64,000 nt of DNA from Methylobacter sp. S3L5C (lineage in GTDB: Bacteria > Pseudomonadota > Gammaproteobacteria > Methylococcales > Methylomonadaceae). The position numbers and the translations under genes are program-made. Shown here piece after piece: positions 53,759-64,000 of this stretch. The notes beneath the pieces are model-generated. The model was not told the origin of the DNA. It did not search any database and saw only the letters and a program-made list of their open reading frames with translations. The DNA is taken from the NCBI RefSeq assembly GCF_022788635.1, contig NZ_CP076024.1:2542001-2606000 (forward strand). The letters are read 5' to 3'. The stretch's first letter is position 1. Each line of letters opens with the position of its first letter.

Positions 53759-55276
53759 TAATACTGCTACCGCAAATGTAATTAATCTATAAGTTACAGT
53801 TAGATACGCAAATAATAAGATAAAGATCAAGCACTATTCTGGTAGAATTTTGAGTATTACAAAGTCTGATCAATAACTTAACCATGCCAGCTATTAAAAA
53901 AAACCGTATTCAGCAGCAAATTGACCGCTTCAAAAAGTCATTTTTGCAATCCCAAGGACTAGGTGTTGAGGATTTTTTTCAGCCGACAGCATTACCAACA
54001 TTATCGCCAATACCCCGCATAAACGCTCCTCGGTGTTCTTGCCCTTAGTCACGCTTAAAGCTTTCATTTTCCAAGTATTAAGTGATGACGGTTCCTGTAA
54101 ACAGGCAGTGGCAGGCGTATTGATTGATCGTATCGTCGATGGACAATCAGCCAATACGGTTAACACGGGACCTTACTGTAAAGCCCGACAACGCTTACCA
54201 CTAAAGGAACTCAGAGCAGCCACCACAGCTGCTGGTTTGCGTCTTCATAACCAGTCTCTGGCCGCGTGGCGATGGAAGGGTTATAACGTTGTCCTTACTG
54301 ATGGAGCAACGGTGCAAATGCCAGATACACCAGAGAATCAGGCAGACTTTCCTCAGCTGGATAGTCAAAAGCCTGGTTTGGGCTTTCCGATTGCTCGCAT
54401 GGTTGTGTTGATTTCTTTGGCTGCAGGAACCGTGCTCGACTATAGCCTGGGAGCCTATCAAGGCAAAGGAACTGGCGAAACATCGTTACTCAGTCAACTG
54501 TTTGGCAGCCTGTCAGTTGGCGACTTGCTGATGGCGGACCGCTATTACTGTACCTTCGCCATTATTGCGCTCTTGCAGGCTCGTGAAATTCCTGTGCTAT
54601 TTCCACTACATGCCCGGAAAAAAGTAGATTTCAGCTTGGGTGTCTACCTGGGTGCAAGAGATCATTTGATTGACTGGACGAAACCCAAACGGAAACCGGT
54701 GTGGATGTCCAAGCAGGACTATAGCGACTTGCCGGAATCGATTACCGTCCGAGAGTTTGCGGTAAACGGCAGAATCTATTTGACCACCTTACTAAATGCA
54801 AAGGGCTTTCATAAGCAAGAGCTGGCTATGCTTTATAAGCAGCGCTGGAAAATTGAGCTGGATTTTCGTTCCATCAAAACCAATATGGGCATGGAAATAT
54901 TACGGTGCAAAAAACCTGACATGGTAAGCAAGGAGATAGCTATCCACTTATTGGCATACAACATCATTCGTGGCAATTTGGCACAGGCAGCCAGCCTGCA
55001 TGAGAAGATACCCCGCCAACTGAGTTTCAGGTCAGCAGTGCAACTGGTCATTCAAGCCGCCAAGCAGATGGTAGGCTTGACAGGGAACCAACTCATAAGC
55101 GCCTTGCGTGAATTATTAAAAGCGATGGCATCAACGGCCATTGGAAAACAAAAACGTAAGAGCCAGCCAAGAGCAGTCAAACGCCGACCAAAACCCTTTC
55201 CTTTGCTGATGGTGCCAAGAAACGAGGCATGTTTAAGCCTCTGACTTTGTTTTTTATATTTGCGGTAGCAGTATTA
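53759..55276 (+). mobile_element. IS4-family element, copy 2
   Basis: 1518 bp, same ends as copy 1 but in the opposite orientation. It separates a truncated RsbT-like gene from a truncated hybrid kinase. No target duplication is visible, so deletion or recombination followed insertion. Confidence 0.9.
53884..55244 (+). CDS. IS4-family transposase (copy 2), two frames
   Basis: The first frame starts at ATG 53884 and ends at 54048. The T7 run at 53973-53979 lies within it and would shift translation by minus one into the long catalytic frame ending at 55244. The protein is identical to copy 1, including the YREK segment. Confidence 0.85.
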
Positions 55277-57633
55277 GCTCCATAGACCTCATCTTGCTTG
55301 ACGTTTTGATGCCCGGGCCGTCCGGCTTCGAGGTTTGTGAACAACTAAAAGCGGACGTTAAGACAGCCGATATTCCGGTCATATTTTTAACTGCCCTGTC
55401 CGATATTGAAGATGAGCAGCTTGGTTTGGAGCTGGGCGCTGTCGATTATATTACCAAGCCGATCAGCCCGGCTATATTGTTGGCACGAGTAAAGAACCAC
55501 CTGAAGATCAAGGCTGCCAGTGATTTTTTAAAAGATAAAAATTATCAGGCCAATATCCGTCTGGACTTGATACTCAACGCCACTGGCGAAGGTATCTACG
55601 GAATCGGCATCAACGGCGACTGTGTTTTCATTAATACCGTCGCGTTAAACATCCTGGGATATGACTCGGAACAGGAGATTTTGGGTAAAAATAACCACCA
55701 GTTATTTCATTTTGCTCATCCTGATGGTTCACCCTATATCCTTCAACAATGTCCTATATATAAAGCCCTGCAAGGCGAAGCAAGTTCGTTGATGGATACA
55801 GAGGTGTTTTGGCGTAAAGATGGCACCAGCTTATCTGTACAATACCAGTCACATCCGATCAAAAACAATGAGAAAATTATTGGCTGCGTAGTCAGTTTTA
55901 TGGATATCACCGAGCGCAAACAAAACGAGGCGCTTCTGCTTGCTACTCTACAGCGCGCTGAAACGCTGGCCAAGTCGAAAGCGCAGTTTCTTGCCAACAT
56001 GTCGCACGAAATTCGCACGCCAATGAATGGCATTATCGGTTTTTCCGAGCTGGCGTTACTTAAAGACATGCCTGCTGATATACGAGATTATCTACAAAAA
56101 ATTAACAGTACCTCGCTTAACTTGCTAAATATCCTTAACGATATTTTGGATTTATCCAAACTGGAAGCCGGAAATATCCATATTAACTTGGCACACTTTG
56201 CTATTGACGGCTTGATAGATGTTCTCGATAGTCTGTTTATAGAGACTAGCAGGCAAAAAGGCCTGAATCTTACCCTAAACATTGCACCCGATGTGCCATG
56301 TTACTTGCTTGGCGATAGACTCAGGCTGGAACAAGTCTTGATTAACTTGGTGGGCAATGCGATTAAATTTACAGCAAGCGGCTCGGTTACCCTTAACATT
56401 ACCTTGCAACAACGCCAGCAATCACAAGCCCGGTTATTATTTTCTGTCACGGACACCGGTATTGGTATCTCTGCTACTGATCAAGACAAGCTGTTTCAAC
56501 CTTTCAGTCAGATAGATGAATCCATCACCCGGCGTTTTGGGGGTACCGGTCTTGGCTTGGCACTTAGCCATGATCTGGTACAACTCATGGGCGGTGAGTT
56601 ATCGTTAATCAGTGAGTTTGACCAGGGTAGCTGTTTTAGCTTTGAGTTGATACTGGCCATATCATCGTTGTCGAGTCAGGACGGGGTTCCGGATGCTTTG
56701 GAATCTTTGGACTCGGTACTGCAAAAACTTGGCCAACAACTAACAGGCTTCCGAATTTTAGTAGTCGAAGATAATGTGTTTAATCAGCAAATTATACAAG
56801 AATTTCTTAATTTATCGGGCATCAGCGTTAATATTGCCAATAATGGTCAAGAGGCTCTATTGGCACTGGAGAATACTGAATTTGATGCCGTGTTGATGGA
56901 TATCCACATGCCGGTCATGGATGGCTTTGAAGCAACCCGCCAAATACGCAGTTTCCCACGATTCTTGACACTGCCAATTATTGCCCTGACGGCTGGCGTA
57001 ACCGAGGAGGAGCGAGGGCAATATCTGGCTGCCGGCATGGACGATTTCATCAGTAAACCTATTAATCCGGTCCAACTCCTGTCAATACTTGCGCACTGGC
57101 TAAAGCTTACTGATATTCCGGTAATGGCGCTTGGCACGATCCCTTTACAAGAAGACGTTGAGAAAGATCAGTTGACGGCCGTTAACCCGGACATGGTCTT
57201 GACTGAGCCGTCGTTACCTGTAAAAGCCGTCAGTGTTACTGATAACTTACCCCCCGCTATGGACCGGGATATGTGTGTACTTAGAGAGCTGGTTGGTGAC
57301 GATCCTGCTACCCTTACCAAATTTCTGGGTTTTTTTCATGTTAGTGCACTGAAAATCAGTGCCGATATAATAACCGCCATCACTACCGGCCAAGCCATTG
57401 CGGCAAGCAACGCCGCTCATACATTAAGCACCTCGGCACACAGCGTTGGAGCACTCAGGTTGGGTGATCTTTGTCTACAAATTGAAGAAGCTGGCAATGC
57501 CGGTGACAATAATATCAATGCCATACTCAGAGGTTTGCTACCTGGCTTTGAAGAAGAATGGGACAGGGTGGAAAAATATCTGCTGGCCTGGCCGGATGAA
57601 CCAATCTATACCGTAGAGTTAGACAAACAATAG
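55277..57633 (+). pseudogene. Hybrid histidine kinase, 5' end removed by IS4
   Basis: The frame is open from the IS4 end. Counting from the TTG at 55294: a partial receiver (phospho-Asp at codon 3, in LLDVLMP), one PAS domain (90-205), HisKA with His238 in [12 protein letters not shown], a GHKL ATPase (340-455), a full receiver with Asp536, and an Hpt domain with His709 in AAHTLSTSA. The first half of the first receiver and the start codon are gone, so native translation is lost. The TTG at 55294 or an IS4 promoter could still give expression. Its receiver closely resembles that at 50401. Confidence 0.85.
56747..57602. repeat. Receiver-Hpt module repeated in the next kinase
   Basis: This segment and 60849-61704 have the same length and are nearly identical over long stretches, including third codon positions, with a constant offset of 4102 bases. 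Divergence is concentrated in the linker around 57090-57130 and 57190-57240. It is a recent duplication or gene conversion between adjacent kinase genes. Confidence 0.85.
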
Positions 57634-57718
57634 CCCTTAATTTTTTAACCAATAATACCTGTACTAATCCAGGTTAATAGCCCAAAATTTGCACTGAAAT
57701 AAAAGGTAATCTACTGAT

Positions 57719-60700
57719 ATGTATGAACAATTTATTTTAAATATTACCGGGGCGAATGGTTGGATGCCTCATGGTTTCTGTATCCAATGGACCCCTGGCA
57801 TTCTCTGGTCCTATGTTATTGCCGATGCACTAACTGCGCTATCCTATTATGCCATACCCCTGGCGCTGGCTTACGTTGCCTGGCGTAGAAAGGACCTGCA
57901 ATTTCGCCGGGTTTACCTGATGTTCTGTGCTTTTATTCTGGCCTGCGGCACCTCTCATTTATTCTCGATTGTCCTGCTATGGCAACCATTGTACTGGCTT
58001 GATGCCATAATCAAAGTCATCACCGCCGGGCTCTCCGTTGCTACGGCAGCTTACCTGATAAGGCTTATTCCCTTGGCCTTGCAACAGCGGACCTCGGTAG
58101 AACTGGAAAACAAGCTGCTCCATGGCCTCATACAACAAAGCAGCACTGAGCTAACCAAGCTCAATACACGGTTTTACGCGACCTTTGAGAACGCCCCTAT
58201 CGGCATTATCAACCTGTCACCCGAAGGGATTTTTCTGGAAGTCAATCAACGCTTTAGTGATTTCATCAATTACCGAAAAGAAGAACTCATTGACCTGGCC
58301 TTTACAGAAATAATGTCTCCGGCTGACCACACTAGCGTTATCGAGAAAATGGCGGCATGTCTGGCGGGTAAAATTTCAGACTTCACACTGGAAAGTCAAT
58401 ATCTACGCCGCGATGGCAAACAGGTCTGGGGTAATACGTCGGTAAAACTGATCCGTCATCAAGACGGCTCACCGAGTTATTTTATGGCAATCATTGAGGA
58501 CATTAGTCTGTTCAAAACGACTGAAATGATCTTACAAGAACGGGACAAACTGTATTTTATCATTAACAACATGCCGGTTCTGATTGGCTATTGGGACAAG
58601 CAGTTAAAAAATCTGTTTAGCAATCCGGCTTATGCACGCTGGTTTGACAAAACACCGGAACAAATTAAAGGCCAACATATCAAGCAAGTGCTTGGCAAGC
58701 AGTTGTACACAGAAAATTTGGCACATATCAATGCCGTAATACAGGGCGAAGCGCAAAAGTTTAATCGCCACATTTTATGTCCACAAACCGGTGAGGAAAT
58801 CTATACTCAAACCAGCTACTTACCGCATATTGTTAATCAGGAAGTGCTGGGCTTTTATGTGCTGGGTATTGATGTAACCGACCAGGAACACTTACATGAT
58901 GCCAACTATTATAATTTAACGTTGCTTGAAAATCTGACCATAGGCGTTATTCTGGCCGATATCAACAAAAAAATCACCTATATTAATCCCGCCTTTAAGC
59001 ACATAACAGGCTACTCAAGCGAAGATATGCTGGGTAAATCATGCGCTATTTTGCATGGCGAAAAAACTGACCCACAACAAATTTTACAAATAAAAGAGAG
59101 ACTTTCCCGGTTACAAAGCTACCAAGGTGAAATCATTAACTACCGTAAAAACGGCTCAGAATTTTGGATTGAAATAGTCATTAACCCGCTTTATGACCGG
59201 CACGGTAACTTTATTCAGTTTATTGGCTTTCAGCGCGATATTTCAAAGCGCAAATATCTTGAAGCCCAACTCAAGAACAACCAAAAACTGTTGGCTAATC
59301 TGTTTGCCCATGTTCCAGGCATGGTTTACCAATGTAAAATGACTCAAGACAGGCAATTTAACTATCCGTTCGTCAGTGAAGGCATCAAAGACATTTACGA
59401 AACCACCTCTGAGCAGGCGCTCAAAAGTACCTCCGCATTAATTTTTGATCGCCTACACCCGGATGACCGCGATATCATAAATATATCCCTTGAGGAGTCC
59501 ATAAGCACCCTGCAACCCTGGCAACAGGAATACCGTGTCAATTTGCCTGAAAAAGGCCTGCGCTGGCTGTCCGGTCACTCCCAACCGGAAAGATTAACAG
59601 ATGGTAGTATTCTCTGGCATGGTTTTATTTCTGACATTACCGAGCGGAAACTACTTGATAATGAACGTAACCTTCTACTGCAAATCATTGAAGAATCGCC
59701 GGATTATATTTCAATGGCCGATATGCAGGGGCATATTACCTTTATTAATCGTGCCGGTCTTAAAATGATTGGCCTGCCGGAAAAATCCAACGTATCCGGT
59801 TTTAATATCAATGATATGCACCCGGAATGGGCGGCAAGAAAGATATTCGAAGAGGCTATTCTGGTTGCCTGCCAGCAAGGTTTTTGGGAAGGTGAAAATG
59901 CACTGTTACACAGGGATGGTCACGAAATACCGGTTTCGCAATTAATACTAAGCCATTATCGGGATGCGAACGACTCGCCCACACTTATTTCCACCATCAT
60001 GCGGGATATGACTAAAAGCAAGCAAGTTGAGCTGGAACTGCGCGCAGCCAAAGACAAGGCAGAGCACTTGGCGCAAGCAAAATCCGACTTCCTCGCCAAC
60101 ATGTCGCATGAGATTCGCACACCGATGACCGCCATTATCGGCTTCTCGCAACTGGCATTAACCAAAGCAAGCTCACCTGAAATAAACGCTTACCTGAATA
60201 AAATCAACTCTGCCTCTACCAGTCTACTGGGCATTCTGAATGATATTTTGGACTTGTCCAAACTGGAGGCAGGCAGCATTGCTATTCATTTAGCACCTTT
60301 TGCCATTGATAACCTGCGCGATAATCTCTACAGTCTGTTTTGCGACACAGCTGAAAAGAAAGGCCTCGGCTTTAGTGTAATGCTAGGGGCAGATATTCCT
60401 CCTGGCTTGCTTGGCGATAAACTCAGACTGGAGCAAATATTAATTAATCTGCTCGGTAATGCCTTCAAGTTTACCGAAAACGGTTCAGTCAGCCTTGGTA
60501 TTACCCTTCAACAACTCGATGTGTCGCAAGCTCGGCTATTATTTTGTGTTAAGGACACCGGTATCGGTATCGCCATCAAAGATCAGAATAAACTGTTCCA
60601 GCCCTTCCAGCAGCTTGACGAGTCTATCACTCGCCGCTTTGGCGGTACTGGTCTTGGACTGGCACTTAGCCATAATTTGATACAAATGATGGGCGGGGAA

Positions 60701-61777
60701 TTATCGGTAGTCAGCATGCCGGGATTGGGTAGCAACTTTAGCTTTGAGTTGGTTTTAGCTGTATCGCCCGCAGCCGACCAGGAAAAAATTCAGCCACCAT
60801 CAGTAGCACTCGGTTCAGTATTTAATCAGATAGATCCACGACTGGTTAGCTTCCGAATTTTAGTAGTCGAAGATAATGTGTTTAATCAGCAAATTATACA
60901 AGAATTTCTTAATTTATCGGGCATCAGCGTTAATATTGCCAATAATGGTCAAGAGGCTCTATTGGCACTGGAGAATACTGAATTTGATGCCGTGTTGATG
61001 GATATCCACATGCCGGTCATGGATGGCTTTGAAGCAACCCGCCAAATACGCAGTTTCCCACGATTCTTGACACTGCCAATTATTGCCCTGACGGCTGGCG
61101 TAACCGAGGAGGAGCGGGGGCAATATCTGGCTGCCGGCATGGACGATTTCATCAGTAAACCTATTAATCCGGTCCAACTCCTGTCAACACTCGCGTACCA
61201 ACTAAAGCTTGCTGATATACCGGCAATAGCGCTTGGCAAGGCCCCTTTACAAGAAGACGTTGAGAAAGATCAGTTGACGGCCGTTAACCCCGACAGGACC
61301 TTGATTGAACCATCGTTACCTGTAAAAGCCATCAGTATTACTGATAACTTACCCCCCGCTATGGACCGGGATATGTGTGTACTTAGAGAGCTGGTGGGTG
61401 ACGATCCTGCTACCCTTACCAAATTTCTGGGTTTTTTTCATGTTAGTGCCAAGAAAATCAGTGCCGATATAATAACCGCTATCACTACCGGCCAAGCCAT
61501 TGCAGCAAGCAACGCCGCCCATAAATTAAGCACCTCGGCACTCAGCGTTGGAGCGCTTAGATTGGGTAATCTTTGTCTACAAATTGAAGAAGCTGGCAAT
61601 GCCGGTGACAATAATATCAATGCCATACTCAGAGGTTTGCTACCTGGCTTTGAAGAAGAATGGGACAGGGTGGAAAAATATCTGCTTGTCTGGCCGGATG
61701 AACCAAATTACGACATACCCTGCTTTTCTCACAGCCATACTCCTACCTTAACCACTGATAACAATGACCATCAATAA
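57719..61777 (+). CDS. Hybrid histidine kinase with an ethylene-receptor-like sensor
   Basis: The protein has 1352 aa. The N-terminus has three membrane helices; Asp36, Tyr43, Cys76 and His80 correspond to Asp25, Tyr32, Cys65 and His69 of plant ETR1 at identical spacing, the copper/ethylene-binding residues. Then come about five PAS domains (roughly 145-780), HisKA with His797 in [12 protein letters not shown], a GHKL ATPase, a receiver with Asp1095 and an Hpt with His1268. Such domains also occur in cyanobacteria and other bacteria. Whether ethylene is the signal is unknown. It overlaps the next gene by 14 bases. Confidence 0.88.
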   Translation: MYEQFILNITGANGWMPHGFCIQWTPGILWSYVIADALTALSYYAIPLALAYVAWRRKDLQFRRVYLMFCAFILACGTSHLFSIVLLWQPLYWLDAIIKVITAGLSVATAAYLIRLIPLALQQRTSVELENKLLHGLIQQSSTELTKLNTRFYATFENAPIGIINLSPEGIFLEVNQRFSDFINYRKEELIDLAFTEIMSPADHTSVIEKMAACLAGKISDFTLESQYLRRDGKQVWGNTSVKLIRHQDGSPSYFMAIIEDISLFKTTEMILQERDKLYFIINNMPVLIGYWDKQLKNLFSNPAYARWFDKTPEQIKGQHIKQVLGKQLYTENLAHINAVIQGEAQKFNRHILCPQTGEEIYTQTSYLPHIVNQEVLGFYVLGIDVTDQEHLHDANYYNLTLLENLTIGVILADINKKITYINPAFKHITGYSSEDMLGKSCAILHGEKTDPQQILQIKERLSRLQSYQGEIINYRKNGSEFWIEIVINPLYDRHGNFIQFIGFQRDISKRKYLEAQLKNNQKLLANLFAHVPGMVYQCKMTQDRQFNYPFVSEGIKDIYETTSEQALKSTSALIFDRLHPDDRDIINISLEESISTLQPWQQEYRVNLPEKGLRWLSGHSQPERLTDGSILWHGFISDITERKLLDNERNLLLQIIEESPDYISMADMQGHITFINRAGLKMIGLPEKSNVSGFNINDMHPEWAARKIFEEAILVACQQGFWEGENALLHRDGHEIPVSQLILSHYRDANDSPTLISTIMRDMTKSKQVELELRAAKDKAEHLAQAKSDFLANMSHEIRTPMTAIIGFSQLALTKASSPEINAYLNKINSASTSLLGILNDILDLSKLEAGSIAIHLAPFAIDNLRDNLYSLFCDTAEKKGLGFSVMLGADIPPGLLGDKLRLEQILINLLGNAFKFTENGSVSLGITLQQLDVSQARLLFCVKDTGIGIAIKDQNKLFQPFQQLDESITRRFGGTGLGLALSHNLIQMMGGELSVVSMPGLGSNFSFELVLAVSPAADQEKIQPPSVALGSVFNQIDPRLVSFRILVVEDNVFNQQIIQEFLNLSGISVNIANNGQEALLALENTEFDAVLMDIHMPVMDGFEATRQIRSFPRFLTLPIIALTAGVTEEERGQYLAAGMDDFISKPINPVQLLSTLAYQLKLADIPAIALGKAPLQEDVEKDQLTAVNPDRTLIEPSLPVKAISITDNLPPAMDRDMCVLRELVGDDPATLTKFLGFFHVSAKKISADIITAITTGQAIAASNAAHKLSTSALSVGALRLGNLCLQIEEAGNAGDNNINAILRGLLPGFEEEWDRVEKYLLVWPDEPNYDIPCFSHSHTPTLTTDNNDHQ

Positions 61778-64000
61778 TAAGCCACTGGAACCAGGCAATA
61801 AACTGGATTTGCTAGCCATAAGGTTGGCCCGGGAACTCCCGACTGAGTTACGTGCTGAAATACAGGCTGTACTCCAGGAATTGGAAACCTATAAGATTGA
61901 ACTGGAAATGCAGAACGAAGATTTGCGGCAAGCCCAACTCGCTCTGCAAGAATCCAGAGAACGTTATATAAATCTATATGAATTTTGCCCTGAGGGTTAT
62001 TTAACGCTGTCCTCTGAAGGTCAAATTGAAGAAATAAATCTGACCGCAACGGCGCTTTTTGGCATCGAACGTAACCAACTGCAAAACCGGAATTTTGCGG
62101 ATTTGGTTGCACCTCATGACCGAGATCGCTGGAAACGTTTGCTGATAAGTATGCTTCAATGCGAAGCCCTCGAAAGTATTGAATTACAACTTTTATGCAA
62201 CGAAAATGCCGTTTTTGACGCGCATCTTAAAGTACTCAGTCTGTCTGCAGATGGCAATATTCAGGCCATCCGTATTAACTTCAGCGATATTAGCAAGCTT
62301 AAGGAATTGGCCTTACATCAGCAAAAAGAGGCCTTAAATAAAGCCGGTGCCTTGCAAAACGCAATTTTTAATAGCGCCAATTTCTCAAGTATTGCCACCG
62401 ATGCCAAGGGGGTTATCCAAATCTTTAACGTCGGTGCCCAGCACATGCTTGGTTATAGCGCAGACGAAGTGATGAATAAAATCACACCGGCGGATATTTC
62501 CGATCCACAGGAAATCATTGCGCGTGCCACAGCCTTAAGTCTTGAACTGGGTACGCCTATTAAACCGGGCTTTGACGCACTGGTATTTAAAGCCGCACGG
62601 AGTATTGAAGATATTTATGAGCTGACTTATATTCGTAAAGATGGCAGTCGCTTTCCTGCAATGGTGTCCGTCACGGCACTACGTGATGCAGAGGACAGTA
62701 TTATCGGTTACCTACTGATCGGTACCAACAATACAGAACGTAAACAGCTCCAAGAGATTATTCTGCTTAATAAAGAAAATGAAGCCAGGCTTTTGTTAGA
62801 TAAAGAGCAAGCCGAGTATTTATTAACCATAAAATCCCAATTTATCGCCACCATGTCGCATGAAATTCGCACGCCAATGAGTGCGATTATGGGACTTTCC
62901 CAATTGGCGCTCAATCAGGCTCTGCCCGCTGAAACGCAGAATTATCTGAAAAATATTATTGCAGCCTCCAGGAGCCTTATGAATATACTTAATGATATTC
63001 TGGATTTTTCAAAACTGGATGCCGGGCGTCTCGTCATTGAGCCAGTACCTTTCCCTCTTAATGATCTGCTGGATGTACTCTACAGTCTATTTATTGACGC
63101 TGCCAAAGAGAAACTACTGAGCTTTAACATAGAGGTTGCATCCAATATCCCCTGCACCTTGATTGGTGACCGGCTTAGGTTGCAACAAATATTAAGTAAT
63201 CTGCTTGGTAACGCGATCAAATTTACCGCGCAGGGTGCCGTCACCCTCAAAATTACGCTTTTGCAAATTGATCTCTCACAAGTCCGCCTGTTATTTTGCG
63301 TGTCGGATACCGGTATAGGTATCTCTGCCGAGTATCAGGACAAGCTGTTCCAGCCTTTCAGTCAGGTGGACGGCTCCATTACCCGTCGTTTTGGCGGCAC
63401 CGGTCTTGGGCTGGCTATCAGCAATAATCTGTTGCAGTTGATGGACAGCGAATTTTTACTAACCAGTACGCCAGAGCTAGGCAGCTCCTTCAGCTTTGAG
63501 TTGGCTTTGGGCGTATCGACTACGTCCATTCAATACCGCGTTACCGAACCTTCTGCAATAGTAAGTCCGACCTTGAATTATTATCAACAACTGGTCGGTT
63601 CCAGAATTCTGGTGGCTGAAGATAACCTGCTCATTCAACAGGTTGTACGAGAATCTCTAATTCCCTCAGGTATCATCGTCACTATTGCCAACAATGGTCA
63701 GGAAGTGCTGGAGTTATTGGCACAGAGTGAATTTGATGGCATTTTGATGGACATTCACATGCCGGTTATGGATGGCTTTGAAACAACGCAACGGTTACGT
63801 AGTCTGCCGGGTTTGGCAACACTACCGGTGATCGCGCTGACCGCTGGCGTAACCGAAGAGGAACAGGTGCAATGCCTGGCCGCAGGTATGAATGATTTTA
63901 TCAGTAAACCTATTGATTTAAGTCAGCTTCTGCTGACACTGGCGCAATGGCTCATGTCTGAGAGTGATATGAATGCGCTTAGGCAGTGCGCCATTGAGCT
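61764..64000 (+). CDS. Hybrid histidine kinase, 3' end beyond the window
   Basis: The frame starts MTINNKPLEPGNKLDLLAI and is open to the window end (745 codons visible). A soluble N-terminal coiled coil leads into two PAS domains (about 65-190 and 200-340), HisKA with His366 in [12 protein letters not shown], a GHKL ATPase and a receiver with Asp663 in [11 protein letters not shown]. No membrane helix is seen, so it is cytoplasmic. The 14-base overlap with the upstream kinase shows co-translation. An Hpt domain may follow outside. Confidence 0.88.
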   Translation, partial: MTINNKPLEPGNKLDLLAIRLARELPTELRAEIQAVLQELETYKIELEMQNEDLRQAQLALQESRERYINLYEFCPEGYLTLSSEGQIEEINLTATALFGIERNQLQNRNFADLVAPHDRDRWKRLLISMLQCEALESIELQLLCNENAVFDAHLKVLSLSADGNIQAIRINFSDISKLKELALHQQKEALNKAGALQNAIFNSANFSSIATDAKGVIQIFNVGAQHMLGYSADEVMNKITPADISDPQEIIARATALSLELGTPIKPGFDALVFKAARSIEDIYELTYIRKDGSRFPAMVSVTALRDAEDSIIGYLLIGTNNTERKQLQEIILLNKENEARLLLDKEQAEYLLTIKSQFIATMSHEIRTPMSAIMGLSQLALNQALPAETQNYLKNIIAASRSLMNILNDILDFSKLDAGRLVIEPVPFPLNDLLDVLYSLFIDAAKEKLLSFNIEVASNIPCTLIGDRLRLQQILSNLLGNAIKFTAQGAVTLKITLLQIDLSQVRLLFCVSDTGIGISAEYQDKLFQPFSQVDGSITRRFGGTGLGLAISNNLLQLMDSEFLLTSTPELGSSFSFELALGVSTTSIQYRVTEPSAIVSPTLNYYQQLVGSRILVAEDNLLIQQVVRESLIPSGIIVTIANNGQEVLELLAQSEFDGILMDIHMPVMDGFETTQRLRSLPGLATLPVIALTAGVTEEEQVQCLAAGMNDFISKPIDLSQLLLTLAQWLMSESDMNALRQCAIE

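Overview
The window looks like a chromosomal segment of a gammaproteobacterium, probably a methanotroph-like member of the Methylococcales. That assignment is an inference from housekeeping gene order and sequence flavour; no diagnostic methane-oxidation gene is present.

Region 1 (1-16.3 kb) is an ordinary core chromosome. It holds the end of a radical-SAM-like gene, tRNA-Leu, the tig-clpP-clpX-lon-hupB protein quality control cluster, tRNA-Val and tRNA-Asp, ppiD, a convergent fabI, a three-gene peptide/oligopeptide ABC importer without its ATPases, then csrA followed by tRNA-Ser, tRNA-Arg and tRNA-Asn. Several sigma70-type promoters, a sigma32-like promoter before lon and clear terminators are readable.

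Region 2 (16.2-23.96 kb) is a 7.75-kb integrative element in the 3' end of tRNA-Asn, bounded by 46-bp direct repeats. It carries a tyrosine integrase, an AlpA-type regulator, a chain of overlapping small genes, a D5-type helicase and a Mor-like regulator. It also has an iteron-like cluster, a perfect 25-bp inverted repeat and 20-bp-period operator-like repeats. It resembles a P4-like satellite or small replicating integrative element, with no structural phage genes visible.

Region 3 (24.5-33.05 kb) is a nest of mobile elements. An IS3-family element is split by an IS630 element (in orfA) and by a group II intron (in orfB). The intron is itself split by an IS21 element, which is split by a second, different IS3-family element. 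Exon junctions can be restored in frame.

Region 4 (33-48.3 kb) is a mosaic: an IS91-type terminus, a MazEF-like toxin-antitoxin pair, a small secreted protein, an IS91 element with its own tyrosine recombinase, an IS4 copy, a lipoprotein, a CorA transporter, a chemoreceptor gene split by an ISNCY element with a 6-bp target duplication, a multicopper-oxidase fragment and an IS3 remnant.

Region 5 (48.3-64 kb) is a signal-transduction island. It has a CheY-like regulator split by a second IS630 copy, and a response regulator whose HD-GYP domain has lost its catalytic core. A stressosome-type partner-switching module follows: globin-sensor RsbR, RsbS, and an RsbT-RsbX fusion. A second IS4 copy then cuts an RsbT-like gene on one side and a hybrid kinase on the other. 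Three large hybrid histidine kinases follow; the middle one carries an ethylene-receptor-like membrane domain with all four key residues at ETR1 spacing. The likely logic, by inference, is an oxygen or redox signal on RsbR and membrane or PAS signals on the kinases, feeding receiver domains and an RsbT-type switch. Several parts have been broken by recent IS activity.
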